From the NCBI RefSeq assembly GCF_002803065.1, contig NZ_NNBL01000024.1:62001-126000 (forward strand): a stretch of DNA of 64,000 nt, read 5' to 3'. The position numbers and the translations under genes are program-made. Under the pieces are notes generated by a model. The model worked only from the letters and a program-made list of their open reading frames with translations. It had not been told where the DNA came from and did not search any database. Source of the DNA: Streptomyces sp. CB01635 (GTDB taxonomy: Bacteria > Actinomycetota > Actinomycetes > Streptomycetales > Streptomycetaceae). This document shows, piece by piece, positions 54,423 through 63,350 of the stretch; positions within the stretch are counted from its first letter, which is position 1; each line of letters starts with the position of its first letter.

Positions 54423-55561
54423 TCCGCGAAGCTCCCGTCGTCGTGCCGCCACACAGGATTGCGCCACCGGTGCGCGGAGCTGTCGGCCTTGCGTACGGCG
54501 GCCTCGTCCACCCGCACTCCGAGGCCCGGCAGCGTCGTGCGGTGCGCGTGGCCGTCGGTGAAGCGGAACGGTTCCGGATCGAGGACGTACGAGAGCAGGT
54601 CGGCCGAGCGGTTGTAGTGGATGCCCCGGCTCTGCTCCTGGATGAGGAAGTTGGGCGTGGCGAAAGCGACTTGGAGGCTGGAGGCGAGGGCGATCGGGCC
54701 CAGCGGGCAGTGCGGCGCGAGGAGCACCCCGAACGTGTCGGCCAGCGAAGCGATGCGGTGCACCTCCGAGATGCCGCCCGCGTGCGACAGATCGGGCTGC
54801 GCCACGGCGATGCCGGCCTGCAGCACAGGCAGGAACTCCCCTCTGCTGTACAGGCGTTCACCGGTCGCGACGGGCACGCTCGTGCCCTCCACCAGACGCG
54901 GCAGCAGATGCCCGTGCTCGGGCAGCAGGGGTTCCTCGGCGAACAGCGGGCGCAGCGGCGCGATCCCGTCGAGGACTTGGCGCGCCCCGGCCGGGGTGAA
55001 CCGGCCGTGGAAGTCGACGGCGACGTCACGGCCGGGGCCGAGCACCTCGCGCGCGGTGGCGACGCGCTGGACGACCTCCTCGATCTCCGCGGGGCCCGGC
55101 ATCGGGGAGACCCGGCCCGAGGCATTCATCTTGACCGCGGTGAAGCCGTGCTCGATCTGGGCACTGATCTCCTCGGCCACCTGGGCCGGTTCGTCGCCGC
55201 CCACCCACGCGTACACCCTGACCGAATCGCGCACGGGTCCGCCGAGCAGCGCGTGCACGGGCGCGCCGTAGGCCTGGCCCGCGATGTCCCACAACGCCTG
55301 GTCGATCCCGGCCACCGCGCTGGAGAGCACCGGACCGCCCCGGTAGAAGCCGCCCTTGGTGAGGACCTGCCAGTGGTCCTGGATGTGCAACGGGTCCTGG
55401 CCGACGAGGTATTCGGCGAGGGTGTCGACGGCGGTGCGCACCACTTCGGCCCGGCCCTCGACAACGGGCTCGCCCCACCCGACGATGCCGTCATCCGTCT
55501 CGATACGGCAGAACAGCCAGCGCGGGGGTAGCTGGAACGTCTCGATGCGAACGATCTTCAC
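54416..55561 (-). CDS. dgoD: D-galactonate dehydratase
   Basis: 381-aa enolase-superfamily enzyme converting D-galactonate to 2-keto-3-deoxygalactonate. The N-terminal LPPRWLFCRIETDDGIVGWG and WRNPVWRHDDGSFAEW at the C-terminus align with E. coli DgoD from memory. All expected catalytic positions are present: D183 and H185 in VDFHGR, E209 in FAEEP, E235 in TGERLYSR and H284 in APHCPLGP. QPDLSHAGGISE and QEQSRGIHYN are also diagnostic. It overlaps the lactonase gene and follows the SDR gene. This is the best-identified gene of the pathway and fixes the sugar series as galacto. Confidence 0.95.
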   Translation of the reverse strand: MKIVRIETFQLPPRWLFCRIETDDGIVGWGEPVVEGRAEVVRTAVDTLAEYLVGQDPLHIQDHWQVLTKGGFYRGGPVLSSAVAGIDQALWDIAGQAYGAPVHALLGGPVRDSVRVYAWVGGDEPAQVAEEISAQIEHGFTAVKMNASGRVSPMPGPAEIEEVVQRVATAREVLGPGRDVAVDFHGRFTPAGARQVLDGIAPLRPLFAEEPLLPEHGHLLPRLVEGTSVPVATGERLYSRGEFLPVLQAGIAVAQPDLSHAGGISEVHRIASLADTFGVLLAPHCPLGPIALASSLQVAFATPNFLIQEQSRGIHYNRSADLLSYVLDPEPFRFTDGHAHRTTLPGLGVRVDEAAVRKADSSAHRWRNPVWRHDDGSFAEW

Positions 55562-55619
55562 AGGGCGTGGGTACCTTTCGGCGAGTTGAGATCAGAGGGC
55601 TCGAAGAGCGTGGAGCGTG

Positions 55620-56378
55620 TCAGGAGGAGGCCTTGACGACGCTCCAGCCGCCGTCGACGAGCAGGCTGGTGCCGGTCACGAAGCCGGCCTCGGCGGAGGC
55701 GAGGAAGGCGATGGCCGCAGCGACGTCTTCCGGCGTGCCGAAGCGCCGGGCCGCCGTCTCGGCGACGCTGCGCGCCCGGCTCTCCTCATCGATGCCGTCC
55801 CAGGCGCCGGTCAGGATCGGTCCGGGCAGTACGGCGTTCACGCGGATCGACGGGCCGTACTCCACGGCCAGTTGACTGCACAGCGAGAGCACGGCGCCCT
55901 TGGTCGCGGCGTACGCCGGCCGGCCCGGGAGCCCCATGTGCGCGTGCACGGACGAGGTGTAGACGACTGAGCCGCCATGCTCCGACATGTCGGGCTGCAC
56001 AGCCTTGAAGCCGAGGAACCCACCGGTGAGGTTGACGGCGACCTGCCGCTCCCAGGAGGCCTGAGTCATCTCGCCGGCCGGGGCCAGCTCCACGGTGTAC
56101 GCGTTGGAGACGAGGACCCGCACCGGGCCGTAGGCGTGAGCCGTGTCCAGCACGCGCTCCCAGTCCGCCGCGTCGGCCACATCGGCCCGTACGAACGAGG
56201 CGCGGGCGCCCTGTTCACGCAGCTCGGCGGCGGTCCGTTCGCCGCGCTCGGCGTCGATGTCGCTGAGCACGACGGCCGCGCCCTCGGAGGCGAGCCGGGC
56301 TGCCGTGGCCGCGCCGATGCCGACGGCGGCCCCGGTCACCACGGCGACCTGATCGGTGAAGCGTTGCATGCCGGTCAT
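55620..56378 (-). CDS. SDR dehydrogenase, probable D-galactose 1-dehydrogenase
   Basis: 252-aa short-chain dehydrogenase. The cofactor motif is TGAAVGIG (15-22) with D40 after VVLSD, favouring NAD. Catalytic residues are Ser142 or Ser143 and Y156-K160 in AYAATK. SNAYT replaces the usual NNAG, a slight departure. The ATG at 56378 overlaps the stop of the sugar transporter (ATGA) behind GGAG. Its place between a sugar porter and dgoD makes oxidation of D-galactose to the lactone the likely reaction. A related sugar such as L-arabinose or D-fucose cannot be excluded. Confidence 0.85.
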   Translation of the reverse strand: MTGMQRFTDQVAVVTGAAVGIGAATAARLASEGAAVVLSDIDAERGERTAAELREQGARASFVRADVADAADWERVLDTAHAYGPVRVLVSNAYTVELAPAGEMTQASWERQVAVNLTGGFLGFKAVQPDMSEHGGSVVYTSSVHAHMGLPGRPAYAATKGAVLSLCSQLAVEYGPSIRVNAVLPGPILTGAWDGIDEESRARSVAETAARRFGTPEDVAAAIAFLASAEAGFVTGTSLLVDGGWSVVKASS

Positions 56379-57790
56379 CCCATCTCCTCGAGAGTCCTGC
56401 CCCGGGTCTCGCGCACGCACTTCGCGGCGAAGGGCAGGGAGAGCAGCGCGAAGGCTGCGTAGATCAGATACGTTCCGCCCAGACTCCAGTCGGACAGGCT
56501 CGGGAACGACGCGGTGATCACCCAGTTGGCCACCCATACGGCGGACGAGGACACACCGAGCGCGGCGGCGCGGATCGAGGCCGGGAACATCTCGCCGAGC
56601 ATGACCCACAGCACGACGCCCCACGACGAGGCGAAGCACAGCACGAAGACGTGGGCCGCGACCAGCGCCACGAGCCCTTGGGTGTGGGGGAGCCGGCCGT
56701 CGACGAGGTCCGCGGAGAACGCCCACGCCTCACAGCCGAGTGCGAGGGTCATCCCGGCCGAGCCCGCCAGGATCAGCGGCTTGCGTCCCACCCGGTCCAC
56801 CAGCAGCATCGCGACGACCGTGCCGACGATGTTGATGAGCGATGTGGTGAACGAGTACAGGAACGAGCTGCTCGGGTCGATGCCCACCGACTGCCACAGC
56901 GTCGCTGAGTAGTAGAACGCCACGTTGATGCCGACGAGTTGCTGGAACAGCGCCAAGCCGATGCCGACCCAGACGATGCCGCGCAGCCCCGCCGCCTTGC
57001 CGCGCAGGTCGCGGAAGGTCGAGCGGCGGTCGCGGCTCATGTGCTCACGGATCTCGGTGATACGTACGTCGAGCCCGGGTCCCTCGCCCTCGAGCCGGGC
57101 GAGCACCCGGCGCGCCTCGTCCATGGCGCCGCGGGCGATCAGGTGCCGGGGAGACTCGGGAATGGTGAAGGAGAGGATCCCGTAGACGAGCGCGGGCACC
57201 ACCATCACACCGAGCATCCATTGCCAGGCTTCAAGGCCGGCCAGGCGGCCTCGCTGGTCGTCGTCGGCGAGCGTGAGGATCAGCCAGTTGACGAGCTGGG
57301 ACACGGCGATGCCCAAGACGATGGCGGCCTGCTGGAACGCGGCGAGGCGTCCCCGGTACGCGGGCGGGGCGACCTCCGCTATGTAGGCGGGGCCGATCAC
57401 GGAGGCCATGCCGATGCCGAAGCCGCCGATCACCCGCCACAACGACAGGTCCCACAGGCCGAACGGCACGGCGGAGCCCACGGAGCTGACGGTGAACAAC
57501 GCAGCCGCGATGCGCATGCAGCGGATGCGCCCGATGCGGTCGGCGAGGCGCCCGGCTGCCGTCGCCCCGGCGGCCGAGCCGATCAGGGCGATGGCGATGA
57601 CCTGGGCGAGCGCCGCGGGCCCGACGTCGTAGCGGTCGCGGACGGCCTCGACGGCGCCGTTGATCACCGAGCTGTCGTAGCCGAAGAGGAAGCCGCCCAT
57701 CGCGGCGGCGGCGGCGACGAAGACGACGTGGGTGAGGTGGGGCGGGCGTCCGGTGGCGGAGGCGGGGGGAAGTGTTCGAAGGTGCGTCAT
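56375..57790 (-). CDS. Sugar-porter MFS transporter (GalP/XylE/GlcP type)
   Basis: 471-aa, 12-helix proton:sugar symporter. Sugar-porter signatures are GGFLFGYDSSVINGA in helix 1, GRLADRIGR and RVIGGFGIGMASVIGPAYIAE, QQLVGINVAFYYS in helix 7 and PESPRHL in the central loop. It probably brings in free galactose released by the secreted GH27. The stop overlaps the SDR start. It lies 88 bp downstream of the aldose-epimerase gene and is likely co-transcribed with it. Confidence 0.93.
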   Translation of the reverse strand: MTHLRTLPPASATGRPPHLTHVVFVAAAAAMGGFLFGYDSSVINGAVEAVRDRYDVGPAALAQVIAIALIGSAAGATAAGRLADRIGRIRCMRIAAALFTVSSVGSAVPFGLWDLSLWRVIGGFGIGMASVIGPAYIAEVAPPAYRGRLAAFQQAAIVLGIAVSQLVNWLILTLADDDQRGRLAGLEAWQWMLGVMVVPALVYGILSFTIPESPRHLIARGAMDEARRVLARLEGEGPGLDVRITEIREHMSRDRRSTFRDLRGKAAGLRGIVWVGIGLALFQQLVGINVAFYYSATLWQSVGIDPSSSFLYSFTTSLINIVGTVVAMLLVDRVGRKPLILAGSAGMTLALGCEAWAFSADLVDGRLPHTQGLVALVAAHVFVLCFASSWGVVLWVMLGEMFPASIRAAALGVSSSAVWVANWVITASFPSLSDWSLGGTYLIYAAFALLSLPFAAKCVRETRGRTLEEMG

Positions 57791-57878
57791 GTTCTTTCCC
57801 GGATGGTTCTTCCCGGAGAGGGCTTTCCGGATGGGTGGCCCGCTTCGCAGGGTGGGCCGTGACGTGTGGTGGGGGTGG

Positions 57879-58793
57879 TCAGGGCACGCGGATGCCCCAG
57901 GCGGCGGACCACTGTTCGCCGGGGGCCAGGACGATCACGTCATGGCCGCTGTTGAACGCGTCGGGCGGGCAGGTCATCGGTTCCACGGCGAGACCGGTCC
58001 GCCCGAAGTGGTCGGCGGTGTAGAGCTGGAGCCAGCCGAAGGACGCGTCGGCCCAGAGGTCGACGGCGTCGCCTTCGGGGGCGCGGAGGCGCGCCCACGC
58101 CAGGCCGTCGCTGTCACGGTGCAGCCCGGTGTAGGCGTGATTGAGCACCGTGCCGGTCAACTGCCTTGGACTGCGCAGATCGTGAGGGGTTCCTTGGACC
58201 GGGCGCGGCTTCCCGTCGGGCAGCATGTGGGCATCGGGGTGCAGACAGTGATCGGCGGCCAGCTGCACGGAGCACCGGTCGATGGAGCCACCGAAGGTCA
58301 GGTACGGGTGGGCGCCGAGACCGAAGGGGGCGGGCCGCGACGACCGGTTGACCACGGTGACGCGGGCGGTGAGCCCGCTGTCCGCGTCCAGGCGGTACTC
58401 GGCAAGCAGCCGCAGTGCGAAGGGATAGCCGGGCCGGGCTGCCAGGTCGAGGGCGAGACGGACCCCGTGGGCGTCGTCGTGCGGCTGCGGAGTCCAGGTC
58501 TGCCACGCGACGAGGCCGTGCAGCGCGGAAGGGGGCTCCTGTTCGTCCAGGGCGAGTTGGTGCTCGGCGCCGTCGAATGCGTAGCGCCCCTGCGCCAGTC
58601 GGTTGGGCCAGGGCGCGAGGAGCTGTCCGTGGGCGGCGGGCGCCGGTTCGTCGGCGTCGAAGCCGAGGATCAACGGCCGCCCGCCGTAGTCCAGTTCGCG
58701 CAGTGTCGCGCCGACGCCCGCGACGGTCGCGGTGTACGGCCCGGCAGTGAGCGGGAGCTGGGTGCCGGACAGTGGCAGCGGGGTGTGGGACAA
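57879..58793 (-). CDS. Aldose 1-epimerase (mutarotase) family protein
   Basis: 304-aa cytoplasmic galactose-mutarotase-like protein. LHGLVAWQTW contains the first active-site His, GLGAHPYL the second, and LAVEPMTCPP the catalytic Glu. I prefer the TTG at 58793, which has GAGGAA seven bases upstream and begins at the conserved domain. An ATG at 58859 would add 22 unconserved residues. It would supply the anomer needed by the dehydrogenase. It is first of the leftward dgo-like operon and divergent from the DgoR-like gene. Confidence 0.88.
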   Translation of the reverse strand: MSHTPLPLSGTQLPLTAGPYTATVAGVGATLRELDYGGRPLILGFDADEPAPAAHGQLLAPWPNRLAQGRYAFDGAEHQLALDEQEPPSALHGLVAWQTWTPQPHDDAHGVRLALDLAARPGYPFALRLLAEYRLDADSGLTARVTVVNRSSRPAPFGLGAHPYLTFGGSIDRCSVQLAADHCLHPDAHMLPDGKPRPVQGTPHDLRSPRQLTGTVLNHAYTGLHRDSDGLAWARLRAPEGDAVDLWADASFGWLQLYTADHFGRTGLAVEPMTCPPDAFNSGHDVIVLAPGEQWSAAWGIRVP

Positions 58794-58874
58794 GGGTCGT
58801 TCCTCGGGGCGTACGGAAGGGCACGGAAGGGCTACGACCAGGACTGCACCACTCGGCACCGGCCCCCGTCAAGG

Positions 58875-58950
58875 ATTATTCATAATTAATTTTCCAAGTG
58901 GGGCTGAGTGGGATCCCTTGGTTGAGCTTCCAAAAATTATGAATTAAATT
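58875..58950. promoter_or_regulatory. Paired AT-rich operators between mutarotase and DgoR-like gene
   Basis: ATTATTCATAAT (58875-58886, dyad ATTAT/ATAAT) and, inverted, ATTATGAAT within 58935-58950 share the 9-mer ATTCATAAT in opposite orientations. They stand out in GC-rich surroundings, lie in the divergent promoter region, and resemble the motif at 53381-53395. Confidence 0.6.
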
Positions 58951-59007
58951 GGCCGCCGGAGATGGTGCGACCGGCAGTCGGCCCGTCGCACCAGAGGGGA
59001 GCGGAGC

Positions 59008-59736
59008 ATGGTGTCGTACGCCGGGCGCGGAGTGCACGGAGGTGTAGTCGAATCGCTCGGCTCCCGGGTGGTCGGAGGCGAGGTGGCTGCCGGCGCCACC
59101 CTCGATCCGCGCACCCTGGTCGACAGCATGGGCGTCAGCCTCACCGTCATCCGCGAGGCGCTCAAGGTCCTCGCGGGCAAAGGCCTGGTCGCCTCCCGCC
59201 AGAAGCGCGGCACCTTCGTCCGACCGCGCACCGAGTGGAACGTCCTCGACGCAGATGTGATCCGATGGCGCATCGAGGGCGGCGAGGCGGACGCGGTCCT
59301 GCGCGACCTCGCGGAGATGCGCTCCATCGTGGAACCCGCCGCTGTGCGCCGGGCCGCCGAGCGCCGCACCGAACAACAACTGGGTGACCTCGAAGCGGCA
59401 CTCGACCGCATGGCGAGGGCCGGTAACGACGCGGCCGAGGCGGTGGCCGCCGACTCCGACTTCCATCACGCGCTCCTCGTCGCGTCCGGCAACGAGATGC
59501 TGGCCATGCTGCACGACCTGATGGCCCCCGCACTGCGCGCGCGCGACAGCATCGTGCACGGTGAGCACGGCTGCGCCGACGACCCGGTGCCCAGTCACCG
59601 CGCGGTCCTGGACGCGATCCGGGACCGCGACGCCGCGCGCTCGGGTGCGGCTATGGCGGACCTGCTGGCGAAGGCGGACCGCGACCTCGACCTGGCCGTG
59701 CGCGGCCAGGCTCGCGCGGCATCCGGCCAGGGCTGA
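59008..59736 (+). CDS. DgoR-like FadR-subfamily regulator
   Basis: 242-aa GntR regulator. The winged helix includes LVDSMGVSLTVIREALKVLAGKGLV and the wing RQKRGTFV. The following RTEWNVLDADVIRW is typical of DgoR-type galactonate repressors. The FCD domain has DSDFHHALLVASGNEM and PSHRAVLDAI. It is divergent from the catabolic operon, beside operator-like palindromes. Expected to repress until galactonate or a related acid binds (inference from DgoR). Confidence 0.88.
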   Translation: MVSYAGRGVHGGVVESLGSRVVGGEVAAGATLDPRTLVDSMGVSLTVIREALKVLAGKGLVASRQKRGTFVRPRTEWNVLDADVIRWRIEGGEADAVLRDLAEMRSIVEPAAVRRAAERRTEQQLGDLEAALDRMARAGNDAAEAVAADSDFHHALLVASGNEMLAMLHDLMAPALRARDSIVHGEHGCADDPVPSHRAVLDAIRDRDAARSGAAMADLLAKADRDLDLAVRGQARAASGQG

Positions 59737-60170
59737 GGCGGCGGGCCGCCCGCGCGGCGGCCTCAACTGGGTTTCCGCGGGGCGGTCCGGGCCTCTTGGG
59801 CGCGGCAGTGACCGGACCCGGAATCTGCTCGCGGCACGCGCCGCCGTCGCCGCGGTCGTCGTCGTGACTGCCGCGACGCAGGAGCAGCCCGCCCACACGA
59901 CGCGTCCCGTCTATGCCTATGCGCCGGAGACGGGGGCGCTTCTTGTCGTTGCCCGCACCGGACTCCGCCTCAGCTGTCGCCCCCGGGTGCCCGTGCTGCC
60001 AGCTCCATCGAAGCGATCTTCGCCGCATCGAGGTGTTCCCAGACCAGCCCGGACGGCGGCGTACGCCCCCTCGACCTCCGACATGACCCAGCCAGTGCCT
60101 ACTACCAGGGAGGCGTTCGACACCCGCGTGCCGGATCCGCGATTCCGTGGCACGGACGCCGCGCAGCAGG
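59737..60170. other. Spacer between convergent genes
   Basis: 434 bp between the DgoR-like stop and the MHS transporter stop. It begins with GC-rich imperfect dyads that may terminate transcription. A leftward frame ending SMELAARAPGGDS near 59970-60050 might be a gene tail. No intact gene seen. Confidence 0.4.
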
Positions 60171-61523
60171 TCAGTTTCTGCCCTTGGCGCGGGCCGGCGC
60201 CGTCTCCGGCAGGCGCCACACGCACAGGGCACTGGCGAGTCCGGCCGCGGCCATGTAACCGGCCAGGTACCAGGGGCGGTCGCCGCCCGCGTCGACCAGC
60301 AGCGTCGCCACGAACGGCGAAGTCCCCGCGAAGATGACGCCGTTGATCTCGCGGACGAAGACAAGACCGCTGAAGCGGACCTCGGTCGGCAGCGACTCGG
60401 CGTAGAACGTGCCGGTGACCGCGAAGATGGAATTGAGCATCAGGGCGAAGGCGACGGTGATGGCCAGGTAGATCAGCCACGGCTCGCGGGTGTCCACCAG
60501 CCAGAAGAACGGATACGCGAAAAGCGTGATCGCCACCGCGCCGCCGATCATCACCGGCTTGCGGCCGACTCTGTCGGACAGGGCGCCCGCCAGCGGGATG
60601 GTGAGGATGGAGATCGCCGAGGCGATGGTGATGCCGAGGACCGAGGTGCCGGAGGACAGGCCGAGCTGGTTGGAGAGGTAGCTCGGCAGGTAGCCCTGGA
60701 TCGCGTACGAGGCGATGGCGGTGGCGCAGCCGGAGCCGATGAGCAGTGCGATCGCTTTGGGGCGGCTCTTGATCGCGGCGAGGACGGGGAACCTCTCGCG
60801 CGTGTCGCTGTCGCGAGTGGCCTCGAACTGCTCGGTCTCGGGCGCCGCGTTGCGGATGACGAGAGCGATGATCACGACCAGGGCGCTCGCCAGGAACGGG
60901 ATACGCCAACCCCAGCCGAGGAAGTCGTCCTCGGGCAGCGTGGAGACGGCGGCGACCGCGCCGGAGGCGATGACGACGCCGATGAACTCGCCCGCGCCGG
61001 GCAGCGATCCGTAGAAGCCGCGTTTCTCGGCCTTCGCTGCCTCCGTCGACATGACGTATGCGCCGCCGAGTTCGGCGCCGACGCCGAAGCCCTGCATCAT
61101 CCGGCAGAGCACGAGCAGCACCGGGGCCCAGATGCCGATCTGGTGGTACGTGGGGAGGAAGCCGATGGCGAGGGTGCCGGCGCCCATCAGGACCACGGTG
61201 AGGATCAGCACCGGGCGGCGGCCTATGCGGTCGCCGAGGTGGGCGAGGACCAGGCCGCCGATGGGGCGGACGGCGAAGCCCAGGCCGAAGGTCGCGAAGG
61301 AGGCGAGCGTCGCCGCGAACGGGGAGACGTTGGGAAAGAAGACCTTGTTGAAGACGATCGCGGCCGAGGCGCCGAAGAGGAAGAAGTCGTACCACTCGAG
61401 GATCGAGCCGACGACGCTGGCGGCGGCGGTGCGGCGCTGCCGGGTGCGGGCGCTCATCGCCGTCTGCGGTCCGGTCTCCTGACGGGCGTTCTGGTGTGTG
61501 GATGCGCTCGGCGGCCTGCTCAT
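60171..61523 (-). CDS. MFS transporter of the metabolite:H+ symporter family
   Basis: 450-aa, 12-helix transporter. MHS-family landmarks are GSILEWYDFFLFG in helix 1, GGLVLAHLGDRIGRRPVL, RMMQGFGVGAELGG and FYGSLPGAGEFIG. Members carry organic acids such as shikimate, oxoglutarate or citrate. It may import galactonate or another sugar acid for this pathway, but the substrate is not determined. The ATG at 61523 follows AGGGAGTGAG. It is divergent from the kinase gene across a region with IclR-type palindromes. Confidence 0.9.
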   Translation of the reverse strand: MSRPPSASTHQNARQETGPQTAMSARTRQRRTAAASVVGSILEWYDFFLFGASAAIVFNKVFFPNVSPFAATLASFATFGLGFAVRPIGGLVLAHLGDRIGRRPVLILTVVLMGAGTLAIGFLPTYHQIGIWAPVLLVLCRMMQGFGVGAELGGAYVMSTEAAKAEKRGFYGSLPGAGEFIGVVIASGAVAAVSTLPEDDFLGWGWRIPFLASALVVIIALVIRNAAPETEQFEATRDSDTRERFPVLAAIKSRPKAIALLIGSGCATAIASYAIQGYLPSYLSNQLGLSSGTSVLGITIASAISILTIPLAGALSDRVGRKPVMIGGAVAITLFAYPFFWLVDTREPWLIYLAITVAFALMLNSIFAVTGTFYAESLPTEVRFSGLVFVREINGVIFAGTSPFVATLLVDAGGDRPWYLAGYMAAAGLASALCVWRLPETAPARAKGRN

Positions 61524-61577
61524 CTCACTCCCTTTCGGTTCACGCTGGTGGGGGGATTCTGTGCGGCTCACACCCCG

Positions 61578-61665
61578 TGTTGCAACATATGCACGCCTGT
61601 TGCGCAAGGGCTGCTAATGTTCTTCATGACCACTGCGGGATGTCAATGGCATGTCACCCATGCCA
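61578..61665. promoter_or_regulatory. Three operator-like palindromes in the transporter/kinase divergent region
   Basis: TGTTGCAACA (61578-61587) and TTGCGCAA (61600-61607) have centres 21 bp apart. TGGCATG/CATGCCA (61647-61665) sits just before the kinase ribosome site. The IclR protein encoded two genes on is the likely binder of at least the first pair (inference). Confidence 0.5.
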
Positions 61666-61681
61666 ATGGAGGGACGGCGCG

Positions 61682-62599
61682 ATGACCACCACGGCCGCCA
61701 CGGCTGTCTGCCTCGGCGAGACGATGGCCCAGGTCACGCCCGCCGACGGCGCAGGCCTCGAGCGCAGCGAGGAGCTGCGGCTCGCCGTCGCGGGCGCCGA
61801 GTCGACCGTCGCCCAGTACCTCGCCGACCTCGGCCACGGCGCCGCCTGGGTAAGCCGGGTCGGCGACGACCCGTTCGGGCGGCGGATCGTCGCGGCGGTC
61901 GCGTCACGCGGCGTGGACGTCACCGGCGTACGGCGCGACACCTCGGCCCCGACCGGCGTCTACTTCAAGGACCCGAGGCCTGACGGCACGCGCGTGCACT
62001 ACTACCGGGCCGGCTCGGCGGCCTCCCGGATGAGCGCGGCCGACGCGGACGGCATCGACCTGACCGACGTACGGCTGCTGCACCTGACCGGGATCACACC
62101 CGCCCTCTCCGACACGTGCGCGGTGCTCGTGGCCGCGCTTCTGGAGCGGGCGGCCGGCACCAAAACCCTGGTCTCGTTCGACATCAACCACCGCCCCGCG
62201 CTCTGGAGTTCGCGCGGCGAGGCGGCCGAGGCGCTGCTCGCCCTGGCACGCCGTGCCGACATCGTGCTCGTCGGGCGCGACGAGGGTGAGACCCTGTGGG
62301 GCACCGCCACCGCACAGGACATCCGCGACCACATCGCGCCGCGCGGCACGCTCGTCGTCAAGGACGGCGCCGTGGGAGCCACTGAATTCACCGACGAGAC
62401 ACAGGAGTTCGTGGCCGCGCCCGCCGTGGACGTGGTGGAGGCCGTCGGCGCGGGTGACGCCTTCGCCGCCGGATACCTGAGCGGGCTGCTCGACGGTGCG
62501 GCGCCGCGCCAGCGACTCGCCCTCGGCCACCGTCTGGCCGGGCGCACGCTGCGCAGCATCGAGGACTACGTCCCCATCTCACCAAAAGACAGAAGCTGA
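61682..62599 (+). CDS. PfkB-family sugar kinase, probable 2-keto-3-deoxy-galactonate/gluconate kinase
   Basis: 305-aa ribokinase-fold enzyme. VCLGETMAQVTP opens the protein, GVYFKDPR and DINHRPALW are typical of KDG kinases, and the catalytic base lies in VGAGDAFAAGYLSGLL. In this locus it would phosphorylate 2-keto-3-deoxygalactonate from DgoD. E. coli uses the unrelated DgoK for that, so this is a functional replacement if correct. The ATG follows GGAGGGACGG. It is followed after 4 bp by the IclR gene. Confidence 0.88.
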   Translation: MTTTAATAVCLGETMAQVTPADGAGLERSEELRLAVAGAESTVAQYLADLGHGAAWVSRVGDDPFGRRIVAAVASRGVDVTGVRRDTSAPTGVYFKDPRPDGTRVHYYRAGSAASRMSAADADGIDLTDVRLLHLTGITPALSDTCAVLVAALLERAAGTKTLVSFDINHRPALWSSRGEAAEALLALARRADIVLVGRDEGETLWGTATAQDIRDHIAPRGTLVVKDGAVGATEFTDETQEFVAAPAVDVVEAVGAGDAFAAGYLSGLLDGAAPRQRLALGHRLAGRTLRSIEDYVPISPKDRS

Positions 62600-62603
62600 G
62601 GTC

Positions 62604-63350
62604 ATGTCACAGACCGTACGGCGGGCCATCGACATCCTGGAGTGCATCGCCCGCAGGCCGCGCACGCAGACCGAGGTCGGCGAGCACCTGGGCGTGCACC
62701 GGTCGACCGCGCTGCGCCTGCTGGAGTCGCTGGCCGAGGGCGGACTCGCCCGCCGCCTGCCCGACGGGCGGTACGCGGTCGGCCACCGGCTCGCCGGGCT
62801 CGCCCAACTGGCCCTGGAACAGTTCGGCTTGAAGGACATCGCAAGCGAGCACCTGCGCGGCCTCGGCGAGCGCAGCGGACACACCGTGCACCTCGCAGCG
62901 CTGGAGGGCGAACAGATCGTGTACGTCGACAAGGTCGACCCGGTGGACGGAGTGCGGCTGTACTCGCAGATCGGCCGACCCGTCACGCTGCACACCGCGG
63001 GCGTCGCCAAGGCGATCCTCGCCCACGTACCCCGCGATCGGGCCGAGGCGCTCCTCGCCGGCTGCGACTTCGCGCCGCACACCGGCACGACGATCACCGA
63101 CGCAGCCGCCTACCGCGCGGCCCTCGACGAGACCCGGGCGCGCGGCTGGGCCGTCGACGACGGCGAGTACGAGGACTACGTGAACTGCCTCGCCGTCCCC
63201 GTCCGCGACAGCGGCGGCGACGTGGTCGCCGCCGTGTCCGTCACCGCCCTGAAGGCGAAGGCCGACCTGGCCGCCCTCGAGGCCGACGTACTGCCTGACC
63301 TGATGACCACCGCCGAGACGATCTCCAAGGAGCTGGGATGGCGCCCCTGA
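62604..63350 (+). CDS. IclR-family regulator
   Basis: 248-aa regulator. The N-terminal winged helix has TQTEVGEHLGVHRSTALRLL, and the effector domain has HTAGVAKAILA and DDGEYEDYVNCLAVPVRD. It lies between the kinase and aldolase genes, overlapping the latter by 13 bases, so it is co-transcribed with its likely targets. KdgR-type IclR proteins respond to 2-keto-3-deoxy acids, which would fit feedback by the DgoD product. Confidence 0.92.
   Translation: MSQTVRRAIDILECIARRPRTQTEVGEHLGVHRSTALRLLESLAEGGLARRLPDGRYAVGHRLAGLAQLALEQFGLKDIASEHLRGLGERSGHTVHLAALEGEQIVYVDKVDPVDGVRLYSQIGRPVTLHTAGVAKAILAHVPRDRAEALLAGCDFAPHTGTTITDAAAYRAALDETRARGWAVDDGEYEDYVNCLAVPVRDSGGDVVAAVSVTALKAKADLAALEADVLPDLMTTAETISKELGWRP

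Noticed and set aside
59917..60170. A possible gene tail on the minus strand (SMELAARAPGGDS)
   Set aside because: Only about 30 residues, no start, no recognised family. Left as part of the spacer.
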